Shown: positions 36,821 to 48,245 of the stretch, in pieces
Position numbering within the stretch: the stretch's first letter is position 1
Layout of the letters: every line of letters begins with the position of its first letter
NCBI RefSeq assembly: GCF_020379485.1
Contig: NC_063447.1
Location: forward strand, 59,571,452-59,635,451
Reading direction: 5' to 3'
Origin: Brassica napus
Lineage: Eukaryota > Streptophyta > Magnoliopsida > Brassicales > Brassicaceae
Length of the DNA: 64,000 nucleotides
Position numbers and translations under genes: made by a program
The notes under the pieces: generated by a model
Told to the model about the DNA's origin: nothing
What the model saw: only the letters and a program-made list of their open reading frames with translations
The model's database searches: none

Positions 36821-37492
36821 TCAATATATACATATATATTAAGTAGGTTTTGTCCTTTTTATTAGATCATCAAAGCAAGTAATGTACCAAAAATTGAATC
36901 ATAGGCACATTTCTTAAAAACAACCAAGATTTTAGTTAACGGTCTATACATCATTCATCGCCAAGTGATATGCCTCTGGTTACATATTAGTTTTAAACAT
37001 TGAGTTGGTTATAGTGATACTACTAAGCTACTGCGAAGAATTTTATCATTTCAAATAATGTGAACGTAACCTTTTTAAGTGTGCGAAATACTTTAGAACA
37101 TAGATTTTGGTCTAAGCGAATGTCATACAATTTTGGATATCAGGTACAGAAACAATGTTAATAAACATCTTTTAGTGTTTAAATAATCGAAATGCAGTAG
37201 TTAGACACCTTTTTAAAAACTATTTTCTGAATGCCTAAACAGATTTTTTAAAAAGTTATTCTATAAAAATCGTTTTGTTTAAATCCAATTTTTAGAATAC
37301 TGTTTTCAAAAATTTAACTTGGTTAAAAGATACTCAATACATACTATGATCTTTCAACTCTTTGCAGTTGCACATACTTCAGAATAATATTTTTATAAGT
37401 TTATAAAAAGAAATATTCTCAAATGTATGAAAATTACTTAAAACGTGCATTCAAAAGACATAATCTGCGCGTACCGCGGAAAAAATATCTAG
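36821..37492 (+). mobile_element. Probable Helitron 3' end, short element
   Basis: The 3' end is convincing: CTGCGCGTACCGCGG forms a small hairpin, followed by AAAAAATATCTAG and then T, matching the CTRR rule. The 5' end is a guess: A then TCAATATATACATATAT at 36821 is the nearest plausible TC start. The true element could be longer. No coding capacity. Confidence 0.45.
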
Positions 37493-37635
37493 TCTTATAT
37501 AAAAGGCCGACTACTTGCATTGCCTAGAAATAAAGATTAACTATCGATGAGAAAAGCCTCATCATTAAGTCAATTTTTTTTTATAAAGAAAAAAAAAATT
37601 AAAATATGGCATATTAATTTGAATCAAATCATAAA

Positions 37636-38211
37636 GGGAAAATTCCATAAAATATCGCAACTAAATTTTCTTAACCTTTTTAATACCCAAACCTTTTTTT
37701 CTGCTACATGGTTTAATATTCAAACTAATTATTTTGCACATTTTAATACACTTACCTTTAAAAATGTGTTCATTTTAATATTCTAAGTATGCTTATTTTA
37801 ATAACTAGTTTCAAAAAAAAATTAGAAATTTTTAAAATTCAAAAACAAATCTTAAAATTTTCAAATTTTATTTTAACTTTTAAGAATAAAAGTAACTAAA
37901 TTTGGATAAACTTAAATTTTTAATAATATGAATTTTAGTTTTAATTTAAAATTTAGTTTGTTTTCTGAAATTTAAAAATAATTTATTTATTTTATTCAAA
38001 ATTATTTTCCAAATACTAAAATGTTATCCAAAATTTTAGTTACTTCTATTTTTAAAAATTAAAATAAAACTTGAAATTTTTAAGATTTTGTTTTGAAGTT
38101 AAGAATTTTTTTTTTAAGTTTCATTTGAAACTAATTAATATATTTGATTAAAATTAGCAAAGTTTGGGTATTAACGAAATGTAGTTGGATATTTTTTTTT
38201 GGAATTTTTCC
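37636..38211. mobile_element. Mutator-type MITE (MULE-derived) with 9-bp TSD
   Basis: The 9-bp direct repeat AATCATAAA flanks the element at 37627-37635 and 38212-38220. Its ends are GGGAAAATTCC on the left and GGAATTTTTCC on the right. The inverted similarity continues inward for most of the element (TTAATACCCAAAC near 37680 and its reverse near 38160), so the whole 576 bp can fold into one long imperfect hairpin. A 9-bp duplication with long TIRs is typical of Mutator-like elements. It is too short to code for a transposase. Confidence 0.8.
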
Positions 38212-38639
38212 AATCATAAATACTGATAGTAAGAAGACTGGAATAGAAAATAGCATATTGATTTTCAGGATATAGCTTCTAAGTTAACAATCAGATATTT
38301 TAACTAGTTAGAGTGATGCTTGAAATAAATAATTTAAAATAAAAATAAGCAAATTTTTTGAAAAAATAACGAAAATAAATATAATTGTTACTTTGGTCTT
38401 TGCAATCAGTTTCAGTTGCTCTGGTTTGCATATCCTCCTACATATTTTGTAATATAAAAATCACAAAACTTTAAAACATGTTAACTATGAAAAAAACAAT
38501 TTTCAGTAACTATCAGATAGATAAACAAAACATTAATAGCTACAATGTTACATATATTGCATATTTGACATATCTATTTTTCTAATAGTTACGAGGATGA
38601 TCAGTAGGTGTGCACAATCTTTTCAGAGCATATTTCACA

Positions 38640-39208
38640 CAGAGCCGTGCCTACAGAAGGAATTTTGAAGCATTCGCTTCTGTTGAATAATTTTGACAAA
38701 AAATTATAGGGCATACATTTATATATTTAATTTTATACATACATAGACAAACTTTGTTGATTCCTTAACTAGAAAATATGTGAAAATAACATTGATTGTG
38801 ATTTGTTGATCTATGTAATCTAGTTAAGGAATCAACAAAGTTTGTCTATGTATATATAAAATTAAATATATAAATGTATGCCCTATAATTTTTTGTCAAA
38901 ATTATTCAACAGAAGCGAATGCTTCAAAAGACAAACTAATAGTATATATAAGTATTATTATTTTTTTGCTTAGTTTACAAATTTTGAAAGAAGCTATGTA
39001 ATTAAAAGACTAATTTGTATGTTTCAGTTTTTTTTATTTGTTAAATAAACATAAAGTGATAATGAAATACTTTTGTATCTTCTATCAAAACTTTATTTTT
39101 TAAAAATAATAATTACTTATATATACTATTAGTTTGTCATAATACAATATTGTTAAAAATATGTACTGTTTTTTTTTGGCTTACGGCATAGAAAAGCCTT
39201 CGGCTCTG
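38640..39208. mobile_element. Non-autonomous hAT element with 8-bp TSD
   Basis: Flanked by ATTTCACA at 38632-38639 and 39209-39216. Termini are CAGAGCCG and its reverse complement CGGCTCTG. An 8-bp duplication with CAG-type ends indicates the hAT superfamily. 569 bp, no transposase frame. It contains two nested inverted repeats, listed separately. Confidence 0.85.
38663..38929. repeat. Near-perfect hairpin inside the hAT MITE (111-bp arms)
   Basis: 38663-38773 and 38819-38929 are reverse complements with a single mismatch noticed in 111 bp and a 45-bp loop. Immediately outside, GACAAACTAATAGTATATAT at 38930 is inverted again at about 39110-39138. A transcript across this would make long double-stranded RNA. 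Confidence 0.88.
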
Positions 39209-39282
39209 ATTTCACATATCTAGCTAGGATCATGACCAGTAGATTCACAACCACTAATGAAATATTAAGATAGTTTGTCGCC

Positions 39283-40110
39283 TATAAAAAAGGACACACT
39301 GGCACTTAACACTTACAAATCAACAAAAACTAAACATACAATATGGAGGAGGTTGTGGTAGAAAAAAAAAGAAGAAGGAGGTTGTGCCTCGCCGCCCCTT
39401 GGTATTGATAGTGGAGTCGTTGAAGGTGTTGAAGTCCATACGGTAATGGAGGCCGGAGCATGAGCGGATCCAGAAAATAATTTAACATGGAATATAATGT
39501 ATAATATATATATATATATATATATAATTTAATAAATTACATTATATTAATTTTTAAAATATACTGTTTTACATCTTACATTTTTGCAAAGTAAGTCATA
39601 CTAAAAAGGTAAGCAATTTTAAAATTTTAGACACTTAATATAAATAATATTATAAAATCATATATATATTTACTACGCACAATAACTTTATTTTAAAAAA
39701 TATTCATTTTAGTTGAAAACAAATTTCGAAAGTAAAATTTAAATATTTTTTTTTCCAAACCTGATGTTAAAGAAAAAAATAATAACAAAAGAGAATAATG
39801 TTATTTAGCAGAAAAACAAAGGAAAGAAGGAAACAGTCTAAAAAGTACAAAAGAGAAAAACACAGCTCATTTAAGGCTTCAAACTTGGATGGGGCGGGGC
39901 ACAATTGAGCTTTTAAAGCCAACAAGCAACACGGTTGAATATGTCCTTAAGTTTGCACATGAAATTTATGCAATTAGTATATGGCACGTGCCACACCCTT
40001 CTGATACGTGGGTCTGCCCCTGGCCGGAGGAATGTTATTGGTAGCTACCACATGTTTTCTGGACACCCACTAGAAGAGAGCAAGTTGGACTTGATTGTAA
40101 GCCCCAGGTG
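39283..40110 (+). pseudogene. Possible small gene interrupted by a hAT MITE
   Basis: A TATA box (TATAAAA, 39283-39289), a short AC-rich leader and ATG at 39343 give a promoter-like start. The frame as written stops at 39406-39408, after 21 codons. A one-base change in the A9 run at 39362-39370 would keep it open to the MITE at 39459, and beyond the MITE (from 40022) to a stop at 40071. The frame has Glu/Val-rich and hydrophobic stretches but no family I know. It may be a pseudogene, or chance. I would not assign a function. Confidence 0.3.
39459..40021. mobile_element. Second non-autonomous hAT element
   Basis: Flanked by GGCCGGAG at 39451-39458 and 40022-40029; one boundary G is ambiguous, so the duplication is 7 or 8 bp. 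The left terminus is CATGAGCGGATCCAG. The right terminus reversed is (C)AGGGGCAGACCCACG, an imperfect pair of hAT-type ends. AT-rich interior with no transposase frame. Confidence 0.72.
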
Positions 40111-42380
40111 ATGATCCTAAGTGATGATAGTAGCCTTAATCCAAACATGAGATGGGCCTAAGAGATTGACAAAAGTTTGATGTGTAAGGGATGTAAGAAA
40201 CATCTTTCTCTTCAAAAGTTTGATCTTATGGGTAATCTTCCCTAATAAAATGGCGATCTTTAGTGGACAATCAGAATGAGTATGTCCGCATGATGCGCTA
40301 AGAGTTCCTTTTTCATTGTCTTGTTCTTCTTTTGTTTTATATATAAGCCACAAACAAAAGTTTAAAAGAGAAAGAATAGCTTTGGACAAGGTAATCTTAT
40401 TTTAAGGCTTTGAAAGTTTAAATTGATGCACACGCTCTAAATCAAACACGCCAAAAGCTATTAAAAAGTAGTACACAGCTTTGGGTTCTCTTGTCCCTTC
40501 CCGTCCTCCCAAGCTGCCTTTTAGAGTTGATTATATTGTTTAAGCCTTATATGATTATATTTATAATGATGTGATACCATAATTCTTTCCATTTGGCCTT
40601 GGACTGATTTTCTAAAATTCACGAGTGTCCCTTAATTCTTGCAAGAGACATACACTAGAGAATTTTTTTTGTGTATATTATTATCTATCTAATCTAACAA
40701 TTCGAGTTTACTGCACATGAATTAGATAAACTCCAGGTTTACAAAAGCCATAACGAGTGAGTGGCTAAAATCATAGTGACAACCAATGTGTAATATAATG
40801 GAGGATAATAAACCATATAAAAATAATTTAGATGAAACTACAATGTGTGGAACAGTCAAACCTTACAAAAGAAAATAAGATATAAAAGAATCAAAACTTT
40901 AATCTTAACCATATAAAGAATTCAAATAAAACTTTGTTAAAATCTCTTTCTAATAATATATGAATTTTCGAAGAAGACGTTTTCGTAGGGATTAAGTATG
41001 GATGGTTTATGTTAGTTGAGCTGAAGGGGCTCGAGAAAAAGATGGCTCGAGAAAAAAATGATCAAGTTTAAAGAACTTTATTTTATTCGATTTAGTCGAT
41101 GTTAATTACATTTTAAAGTAACTGTAATTTTGTTTTACATCTTCTTTTTTGGATTTTTTTTGTTTTACATCTTGTACCAACTGTAATTTTGTTTTACATC
41201 TTGTACCAATACTAATAACATAAACCAAGATTATATCAACTCTAACCAATATTATACACTAATAGTTTGCCATTTACAGATTATTATGTCTAAAGGTTGA
41301 TAGAGATTAACATAAAAGCGGACGCTGGATAAGATACTTAATTAACATTAGAAAATGGGTTAATTAGACTTCGGATTTCAACCTAACCCCTAGGTTGCTG
41401 TGTACGTCATCATGTCTTGTAATGATGCTTTTATGTACACGTAGACATAATTTCTTCATTGACATATAAATGATTTGTTTTCACAAATTACACTTAAATA
41501 TTAAAAAATAACTATGGAGCGAAGTAGCGATCAGCTTTCTGGAAGCAAGGATCCATGTTTCCAGATTTTCAACTTTACGAGAAGTGAACCTTTCTAGCGA
41601 CCGGCTGACTCTGAACACTCGTGTTTAGGGAATCATCATTTCAGTCTCTCAATCAATCTCCAATAATTTATGTGTTTTCTCTTTTGTCCTTTGAGAATTT
41701 TTTTTTTCCTGCTAATATCACTACGTGTGGTGATTTTATGCAATATTTAAGTTCAAAAGATGTGTCAAATTAGAGACAGTCCACGTTTTCACAAGAATTA
41801 AGTGTAAATTAAATTATTCATATGATATTTTTTAGTTACAATTATATAAAATCAATTATGAACAACCATAGCAAAAAAAAAAAAAAATTAATTCATAACT
41901 GTTATGCGGTGTAATGTACTTAATTAGAGTCTGATTTAGTTATATTTTTGTCAATATTAAGAAAAACCAATATGAGAAAAATAAAGATAAACAAGCTAAA
42001 CAACATCAAACATATGTGTTACAAATGAATGATTTTAAACACATATACGTTGGGAGAAAAAGTTAGCATTCTACTACTCAATAATAAAATCCTTACTCTC
42101 AGATTCTGGTAGACATTTGAATTAATTTATATTTCGAAACTGGAATCGAATAAAAATTTTCAAATCACATGTAATTGAATCTCAAGCAAATATTTATATT
42201 CATATTTATTTATTTTTTACACGGAAATGGCCTTAAGGATTTATGAAATTTCATAGAAAAACAAAGAAGCAAAATAAGAGTAAAAATCAAAAGAAAACAA
42301 AGAATTTAATCTTTAGTTCTCTCACTCTCACTCATTTTTTTTATCTTGTCATCATCCTCCTGCCCAATTTAATTATTTAG
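40111..42380. other. Intergenic region, no gene supported
   Basis: A 90-codon frame on the minus strand (40117-40389) has no recognised domain and is not called. Short direct repeats of TGTAATTTTGTTTTACATCTT type occur at about 41124-41210. The last ~300 bp before 42381 is the 3' flank of the MAKR4-like gene. Confidence 0.5.
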
Positions 42381-43319
42381 TTAACCCCTAAACATCTGAG
42401 CCCGTTCTTGATCATATTCTCCCGCAATTTTTGAAGCTGACAACGAACAGAATCCGACCTCATTAACACTATACTGCTTTTTCTGTTGCTGAGATTGCTT
42501 GCAATGCAAGATAGCTCCTTGAATAGAGTTCTCTACCTCTGAGCTCGAACTCGTACTTCTCTTCAAAAACTGCAACGGACGAAACCCTAAGCTAGCCGAT
42601 GACTTGTTGTTCAAACTCTTTGCAGCTTGTCTCCTCATGGAAACCGAAAACGATCTCCTATGGCTCCTAGGAACAGAACCGTTACTCTGCTTTTTAGGTC
42701 TCTCTGCTCGAGAATACCTCAACATAGATCCTTCATCAGCAACTCTTGACTCATCAGAACAACTTGACTTCCCAAAGAACGATCTTAGATAAGCTCTCGA
42801 AGCTTTAATCTTCGTTCCAAAACTCAATTGTTTGATCAATCTTAGCTTCTTGCCCCAAGATTTCTTCTTCTCATCATCCTCCAATGAACTTGAATATTCA
42901 AGAAAATAGTCTTTAGGGTTAAGCTCTTTACTCACTTGACAAGAATCTGCCGGAGAGACGGTGCAAGACTCGAACGGGGTGTTGCTAGTCACCGGAGTAG
43001 TAACCGTTCCGGTGGCTAAAGGTGTGCTGTAGAATTCTTCATCAAAGGTGTACTCTTCTAGAAGCTTTTGAACCATTTGGAGACGTGGAGGTAAGTGAAG
43101 AGGGAGGAGCTTGCCTTTGTAGAAGAGTTCATCTGCTGGAGAAGTGGTTTTGTCTATCTCGAGAGGACATAGATGAGACATTTGGAACTCAAACTCTCTA
43201 GGCTTGTTGTTGTTGTTGTTGTTGAGAGCTTTGCGTACGAGGTTAGTGAAAGAAGTGACTTCCATGTCTATGTAATCTTCTTCTACATCACTGTCACACC
43301 ACTCTAGATTAGCTGCCAT
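42381..43319 (-). CDS. MAKR4: Membrane-associated kinase regulator (MAKR4-like)
   Basis: Single-exon gene, 312 aa. The N terminus begins MAANLEWCDSDVEEDYIDME, followed by a poly-Asn run (residues about 34-38), the REFEFQMS motif and PADELFYKGKLLPLHLPPR, all hallmarks of the MAKR/BKI1 group. Two strongly basic segments follow (KKKSWGKKLRLIKQLSF near 153-169, and RPKKQ through RRSFSVSMRRQ near 208-232), the kind that bind the plasma membrane by charge and can be released by phosphorylation. The C-terminal part carries a Ser-rich region and the conserved tail. MAKR proteins modulate receptor kinases, and MAKR4 is linked to lateral-root initiation in Arabidopsis. Position between the kinase relic and EXO70H matches At2g39370 from memory. 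A short complementary frame on the plus strand is a shadow. Confidence 0.9.
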   Translation of the reverse strand: MAANLEWCDSDVEEDYIDMEVTSFTNLVRKALNNNNNNKPREFEFQMSHLCPLEIDKTTSPADELFYKGKLLPLHLPPRLQMVQKLLEEYTFDEEFYSTPLATGTVTTPVTSNTPFESCTVSPADSCQVSKELNPKDYFLEYSSSLEDDEKKKSWGKKLRLIKQLSFGTKIKASRAYLRSFFGKSSCSDESRVADEGSMLRYSRAERPKKQSNGSVPRSHRRSFSVSMRRQAAKSLNNKSSASLGFRPLQFLKRSTSSSSEVENSIQGAILHCKQSQQQKKQYSVNEVGFCSLSASKIAGEYDQERAQMFRG

Positions 43320-43395
43320 TTTGTTAATGTTTGTTTCTTCTTTTTGTATTATGTTTTGGTGATTAGTGATATGAGTTAAGAGTAGAGGAGGTGTG

Positions 43396-43407
43396 TTTTT
43401 ATATATG
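43396..43407 (-). promoter_or_regulatory. TATA box of the MAKR4-like gene
   Basis: On the minus strand CATATATAAAAAC lies about 80 bp upstream of the ATG at 43319, a normal distance. The rest of 43408-44751 is AT-rich spacer containing nothing I recognise. Confidence 0.6.
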
Positions 43408-44751
43408 CAAGAGAAAGTTTAGTGTTAGGTTTTTGATTTGGTAAAGATGGTACAACTGTGGAGTGTGGACCAAATTGTGTTTTTATTTTACGTACATCTA
43501 TGATAAAAATATTAGGAAATAAATAATAAAATTAGGAAGATTTATTTTATTGGGTTTAGAAAGTTAACGGGTTCATCATCTTCATTAAACCTTAAACAAT
43601 GAAAGAACGAATAGCAAGACAAAGTTTTAGAATAAAAACAAAAGTATCTCATACATAATTAACTTTAAGTATTGGTATAATAGCCTATCTGATAATTATT
43701 TTACTTATGGTGTTTTATTATGTGTATTTGGATTTCTTTAAATTTAGACAAGGACGACGATTAGCGACAATATTCTTGGTAGAAAGCCCACGTGTTTGCT
43801 AATTTTCTGTCTTATTGGTTAGTGGTTAATAAATACATCAACACTAACCAAATAGTATGATACAACGATATGATTGTGTCGTGACCCGTATATTGTAATG
43901 CTAACACAAAGACATTTAATCTACAGATAAGGTGATATGTTTGCTTCTTCCCAAATTTACAAAACATTAGTAGATACAACCAGAACATAAAATTTTAAGA
44001 TCAAAAGTATATATAATGTATTTAAAGAAAAAATGAATGATTTATATAAAACATAACATTTTATTTTATTAAAAACATTCAAATGATTCTGTTAAAAAAA
44101 ACTTTGACACTCGCTTGGTTTGGTTAATATTCTCAAATCTTAATATCTATAGTACAAACTCCAGAAAATACAACATAGTATAGTATTTGGATTTTTAAGA
44201 ATCAACATATTATAATAATTTTGATTTTATTCACCAAACACAAATTTTCAATACGCTTCATAGCATAATTTTTTATATTATGTATTTATCGTTTTCTGTA
44301 TAGATGTTTAATTTGTAATATAGTGTGGAACTCTTTTATTTAGGTATCGGCAAGGTCACATCCCATTGTAGCATGTTTCAGACATATTACTTGATTCCAG
44401 GGTTTAATTGCCCCATTTTCAAATGTCATCTCCCTCATATATGAATAATATTATAAAAATATATATGAATTACATATTTTTTTTTTGAAACACCTATATA
44501 AATTTCGTAGTATGCTGTTTTGAGAAAAATTCGCTTGAGTTTATTTTATTCCAATGCCTTGAGGAATGATTGTAAAATATTAAAATTTGTTTGCATCTCG
44601 GGTAGGGAATTAAACCATAATTTATAATCAAACTAAAGACTCACCCGGTCGGACCGGTTTCCATGACATTAAAAAATACGGTTTGATTATACAAAACTGA
44701 AATTTTACATCCATTTGAGTGAAAGATGCTAGACAATGCTCTGTGAATTTT

Positions 44752-46641
44752 TCATCCACATCCAAGTGAGATACTCATGGAAGAAGAAGAAGAAGAAGCA
44801 GAAGAAGAGTCACTAAGCATTGGTGTTCCATGGAAAAGATCGGAGAGATAGTTCTCCAAGTTATCAGGTTTAAACCTCACCAGCATCTCTATGTTTATCT
44901 CCTCTCTAAGCATTGGCAAGTACTTTTGGTAAAACTCTTTGTACTCCGGTACGAGTTTCCTTGCTATAGAAACCTTAAACTCGTCCCTCAGTTTCGCATC
45001 AAGTATAACACATGATGATTGTTTCATGTACGCTTCTTCGAATGCCACGTGAAACCTCTTGAAATGTGTTTTGGCCTGGTCTGGTGATAGTGTGGTACTG
45101 GTTCTCGCCGGTACGGTTTGGTAAACTTTGGCCCATGCTACGTTCTCGTAGTTTGTAGTGTAGCTTCTGAGTTTTGCTTCGTGCTTGGTGAGCCAGTCGT
45201 CTCCTAAAAGGTTCCTGAGGTGATGAGTTGAACGAACGGTATCAACCACTAACCGAATGTTGTTGACTAGGAAGAGGTAAGAGAGAGACACATCCTTGTA
45301 ACTCTCTGCTTTAATGTCTAGTTTGCATAAGAGAACCAGTATGAGCCAAGCTATATGGACCGAGGTTGCATGGTGGTTGATGTGTTCATCTTCCAAGATT
45401 GGAGCCGTGAAGTAAGATTCTAGCAAACGAGTGTTTCTCTTGATAGCGTGTTCCGCAAGGATCTCAGCCAAGACACGGCTGTATTCAGACAATGATGATA
45501 TAAAACTCATTGTTGTTCGAGTCAGCTTGTGAATCCCTCCTCCAGGAGTAAGTGCTTTCGATGAATCCTTTTTTATTTTCAATTCAAACTCCGTGAGACA
45601 CGTGTGGATTGAGTTCTTGAATTTCTTGAGTGATGAAATAGCCAGTGTCTTGACAGGAGCTACTGAATCAAAGTGAAAGATCAGTTCTATGTCTGGCCTA
45701 AGGTCAGAGATAGCTGCATAGAGATCCATGAGCTTGAAGATCCTCTCAGGGAGTTTTTTCTTCTCCTTATTGGAGACAAGCTCTGGTAGACTGAAGAGAT
45801 TGAGTCCTGCTTCGTTGGCTATCTCGTAGAAGCAAGTGTGTCTTATTGTAGTGGAAGCAGAGAAGACATGATCACATAGAAGTTTCTCTCCTCTGAAGAG
45901 TGTTGTGACTCCAATCTTTGCAGCTTTGATCCAGTTCTTGATCATAGGCTCAAGCACGCTCCAATCAGTTCTGTTAAACAAGGAGATCTTGCACTTTTGG
46001 ATCCTAAGTAAGTGTAGCCCTTCATCAACAATTGACTTTCTGATCATCTTATAACTCTTTATGCACTCTTTACCATAACCACAGCTGATCATAGTCTCTG
46101 CTATGACCTTTAAGTCAGACATCACCAGAGCAGAAGCTTTCTCAACCTCAGAGATGGATTCACTAGCCTTCTCCATCTCATCATCAGATTGCATAACATA
46201 TTCAAACTCTGAATAGCTAGATATTGAGGAGTGACCAGAGACTGATTCAGGATCAAGCTGGTCTAGGTTGGAAGATAGTATCATGAAGAACTCTTTTTCA
46301 AGCCTGGACATAGCAATCTCCATCAGGCTATGTGCAAGAACAAGGTTGGGAGATTGAGAGTGTTGAGAGACGAGAAAGTGCATGGCTCTGCGTAAGTCAC
46401 GGACGCATCTGATGAACTCTTTGGCTTGTTTTCTGCTGTGACTGAACAGAGAGATGGTCTTTGTGTTTGGATCCCATTTCTTGATGATTGGTTCCGTGGA
46501 ATCCAAGGTTTCCTCCACCATGGACAGAGAAAAAGTCTGGTTGAGAGGGGATTGTGAGAAAGAAGTGGATGAAGAAAGAGAAGACATGATTGATTTAGGA
46601 GAAGGGGTAGAGAAAGTAACACACTTGGCTTGTTTTGCCAT
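44752..46641 (-). CDS. EXO70H2: EXO70 exocyst subunit, H clade (EXO70H2-like)
   Basis: Intronless gene, 629 aa, usual length for plant EXO70H proteins. Ser/Thr-rich N terminus (about 1-45), then the helical-rod EXO70 domain across the rest. Recognisable segments are [14 protein letters not shown] (about 105), [16 protein letters not shown] (about 198), [24 protein letters not shown] (about 236) and VARK-type [18 protein letters not shown] near the C-terminal PIP2-binding end. A poly-Ser tail closes the protein. EXO70 tethers secretory vesicles to the plasma membrane through PI(4,5)P2. The H clade, expanded in plants, is linked to defence and root-hair or trichome functions. H2 rather than another H paralogue rests on synteny with At2g39380, recalled from memory. 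Confidence 0.93.
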   Translation of the reverse strand: MAKQAKCVTFSTPSPKSIMSSLSSSTSFSQSPLNQTFSLSMVEETLDSTEPIIKKWDPNTKTISLFSHSRKQAKEFIRCVRDLRRAMHFLVSQHSQSPNLVLAHSLMEIAMSRLEKEFFMILSSNLDQLDPESVSGHSSISSYSEFEYVMQSDDEMEKASESISEVEKASALVMSDLKVIAETMISCGYGKECIKSYKMIRKSIVDEGLHLLRIQKCKISLFNRTDWSVLEPMIKNWIKAAKIGVTTLFRGEKLLCDHVFSASTTIRHTCFYEIANEAGLNLFSLPELVSNKEKKKLPERIFKLMDLYAAISDLRPDIELIFHFDSVAPVKTLAISSLKKFKNSIHTCLTEFELKIKKDSSKALTPGGGIHKLTRTTMSFISSLSEYSRVLAEILAEHAIKRNTRLLESYFTAPILEDEHINHHATSVHIAWLILVLLCKLDIKAESYKDVSLSYLFLVNNIRLVVDTVRSTHHLRNLLGDDWLTKHEAKLRSYTTNYENVAWAKVYQTVPARTSTTLSPDQAKTHFKRFHVAFEEAYMKQSSCVILDAKLRDEFKVSIARKLVPEYKEFYQKYLPMLREEINIEMLVRFKPDNLENYLSDLFHGTPMLSDSSSASSSSSSMSISLGCG

Positions 46642-46696
46642 TGGTGAGAGTTACTTGGGTGATACTCTATTCGTCGTCTTTGTAAGGTCAATGAAC

Positions 46697-46704
46697 ATTT
46701 TATA
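46697..46704 (-). promoter_or_regulatory. TATA box of the EXO70H gene
   Basis: TATAAAAT on the minus strand, 56 bp before the ATG and directly after a CT-rich tract (reverse of GAGAGAGAGAG at 46705-46716). 46717-47895 is otherwise AT-rich and unassigned. Confidence 0.65.
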
Positions 46705-47896
46705 GAGAGAGAGAGAGATGGTTTCTCAATGTTTTGATTGTAACCAAAGACCAAAACAAACATTTCTATTACTTAATAGTATATTTGAACGAATAATTAA
46801 AAGTATAATGGTATAATTCTCTAGGTAAATACAAGTAAGTTGCCAAATACTGTATTACTTAATACAAATATCTCATCAAGTCTTTATTTAGATGGATGCA
46901 TTATAGCCTATAGGTAGTGATTTTGAGTCTTTTGACTTAACAAATTTTGGATTACTTAATACAAATATAAGGGGTGTGTTTTATGTGATACCTTGTTAAA
47001 ATATAGGATTTGGTGACAAAGTCAACTTTAATTTTGAGGTGAGAACAATGAGACTTTTGAAGATTTCACATTGTCGACTTTGAGTTTTCTAATGAAGGTT
47101 AATATATGGTTCTATCTTCGTTAATTAATTCCACGGATTCTATAGTTTTTATTAGAGTTGTGTTTACATTTAAAGACTTATCAATTTTAATTTATGACGG
47201 TACCTATTTAAAACTTCATTATGTAAATCTATGAAACTACATACTTATTGTTAGTTTTTGTGTTTATGAATCCATAAGATACAGACAAGTTGAGAGGTTA
47301 GTATGAATGTGAAACTACAACTTGTATAATTCAATTGTAAATACTGAAACCAAAGATATAATATAGATTTTTATCACTTTCAGATCATTGTTTGTTCACT
47401 ATATAAGCCTATTAACCTATTTATTTGACTAGCCGAACAAAGGTACGCGTGATCTCTCATGTTATGTATTTTACATGCCTTATAATATACAAAAATACAA
47501 ATACATACACGAGTTGAATTAATGAAAAAAAGAAGAAGATAATTTGCTTAACAAAGTCAACGGCTTATAGATGTAGGTCTGCATCAGAGCTGACAAAGCA
47601 AATCTAGACCAGCGGTTCTACATATAGCAAGTTAACAACACAAAACTTATAACAAACCGGTTAGAGATTTAGAGGTGGTTCGGTAGAGAGATTGAAGAAT
47701 CGGTTATGATGTTATTTTAAAGTTACTTTGGTTCTGTCAACCGAGTACTAGTTGTTTGAATTAAACTGAACAACGAGACAATATGAAAACAAATTGGCTG
47801 CACTGATCTGATCCTCCAAAATTCTCTATATATAATTCAAACAAACAACATTATTAAAAATGATGTGATTAATAAAAGATTACACCTTAATTGGGA

Positions 47897-48245
47897 CGAA
47901 GATCAAGAGGCAAAAACTTCTTCGTCTTGTACGCCTCTCTCAGAGCAAGTTTCTGTTTCTGTGATATCACTGTCAACACCTGAGTTATCGACTTCCTCAC
48001 CACCTCACTTTAAAAAAACATAAACACAAACAAGATCAGTCACTGTCGGAACGGATCAAGAACTTGAAGTCCTGCAGCTGAGCCGAAAGGTCAGTTTTTG
48101 ATTTCTCCCTCAGCTCATGAACCTTGATACTCGCTGTTTACATTACAAAACAACAATGTCAAACGTCCGAACGTAAAGAAAGAGAACATGGAACGATGTT
48201 AAGGTAAGAAAAGTTTCAGAATTTGAGGCTGGCTCTCTCACCCAT
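47897..48245 (-). pseudogene. RPL35: 60S ribosomal protein L35 (uL29) pseudogene
   Basis: Minus-strand remains: exon 1 ATGG at 48245-48242 with donor GTGAG, then an exon from about 48133 reading IKVHELREKSKTDLSAQLQD and FK. The expected central segment (AELSLLRVAKVTGG and following) is missing; the frame runs into unrelated codons and a stop. After a gap, [18 protein letters not shown] and [17 protein letters not shown] follow, then a premature stop at about 47899-47897, so the basic C-terminal quarter is absent. The genuine protein is about 123 aa; neither half alone would assemble into the ribosome. Retained splice borders show it came from an intron-containing gene, not a processed copy. 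It occupies the place of At2g39390 (recalled from memory). Confidence 0.85.

Noticed and set aside
40117..40389. 90-codon minus-strand frame
   Set aside because: No family resemblance, no promoter-like context.
41510..41640. GC-richer stretch with a 27-codon frame starting MERSSDQLSGSKDPCF
   Set aside because: Short, no recognised motif, no supporting splice structure.
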